A DNA stretch of 5,808 bases. Source: JBDNFP01 sp041689775 (GTDB lineage Bacteria; Bacteroidota; Bacteroidia; Cytophagales; Spirosomataceae). The notes below the pieces were generated by a model, which saw nothing but the letters and a program-made list of their open reading frames with translations, had not been told where the DNA came from and ran no database searches. The stretch's first letter is position 1. Each line of letters opens with the position of its first letter. A program made the position numbers and the translations under genes. Location of the stretch: the NCBI GenBank assembly GCA_041689775.1, contig JBDNFP010000256.1:1-5808 (forward strand), read 5' to 3'. Positions 5,693 through 5,808 of this stretch are shown piece by piece.

Positions 5693-5808
5693 ATGAAACG
5701 GGAAAATCGGATTTTTGTAGTTCCTCAACAACAAATCTCCTCTTTTCCCGTGAAGCAAAGCCTCATCGACGAAATTACGAATGTTCTCCAAAAAGTGCCA
5801 ATAGTGGA
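5693..5808 (+). CDS. start of an unidentified gene, cut by the window edge
   Basis: A frame begins at the ATG at 5693 and stays open to the window end (38 complete codons), divergent from the peptidase. AAAGG lies directly before the ATG, closer than a normal ribosome site. A GTG at 5750 in the same frame is an alternative start; the segment after it, SLIDEITNVLQKVP, looks like an amphipathic helix, whereas the stretch between the two starts (IFVVPQQQISS) is less typical of a protein N-terminus. An upstream three-codon frame (ATG at 5685, TGA at 5694-5696) overlaps this ATG as ATGA. I do not recognise the family from the visible residues. Confidence 0.5.
   Translation, partial: MKRENRIFVVPQQQISSFPVKQSLIDEITNVLQKVPIV
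5698..5751. repeat. perfect 9-base inverted repeat around the start of the right-edge gene
   Basis: ACGGGAAAA at 5698-5706 is the exact reverse complement of TTTTCCCGT at 5743-5751, with 36 bases between. The right arm covers the first two bases of the alternative GTG start at 5750. If transcribed as a leader, the stem would mask that start; if DNA-bound, the arms could be paired operator half-sites. The wide spacing makes chance a real option. Confidence 0.4.

Overview
The window reads as chromosomal DNA from a Bacteroidota bacterium, most likely of the Cytophagales (Spirosoma/Larkinella/Runella-like; the genus is an inference). The reasons are a SusC/RagA-type TonB-linked outer-membrane receptor, a secreted M28 metallopeptidase of the form common in this phylum, promoter -7 boxes that fit the Bacteroidota consensus TAnnTTTG, and little sign of Shine-Dalgarno sequences at the starts.

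Layout, left to right. Positions 1-72 may hold the last codons of an upstream gene. A small RBBP9/YdeN-type alpha/beta serine hydrolase follows (116-727, +); at about 39% GC by hand count it is clearly more AT-rich than the genes to its right. Next is a 743-base stretch with no convincing gene (728-1470). It holds a four-copy heptamer repeat (TAGCTNN), a set of AGGTAC half-sites arranged as inverted repeats, and a promoter-like site with a hairpin just ahead of the next gene. The main gene is a complete 1020-residue SusC-like receptor (1471-4533, +). A 164-base gap then separates it from a convergently transcribed, secreted M28 aminopeptidase-like enzyme (4698-5630, -) with all metal ligands present. 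At the right edge a plus-strand reading frame begins (from about 5693) and runs out of the window, divergent from the peptidase.

How the genes fit together: the receptor would import a ligand across the outer membrane using TonB energy, and the peptidase would act in the periplasm or outside the cell. The two are convergent, so they are not an operon, and a shared pathway is only a possibility. The receptor is notable for what is missing around it: no susD-type lipoprotein gene follows, no ECF sigma/FecR pair precedes it within the window, and it lacks the STN signalling domain. I found no CRISPR array, tRNA, rRNA, intact insertion sequence or recognisable defence system. The unexplained parts are the structured non-coding leader before the receptor and a short sequence shared downstream of two different stop codons.
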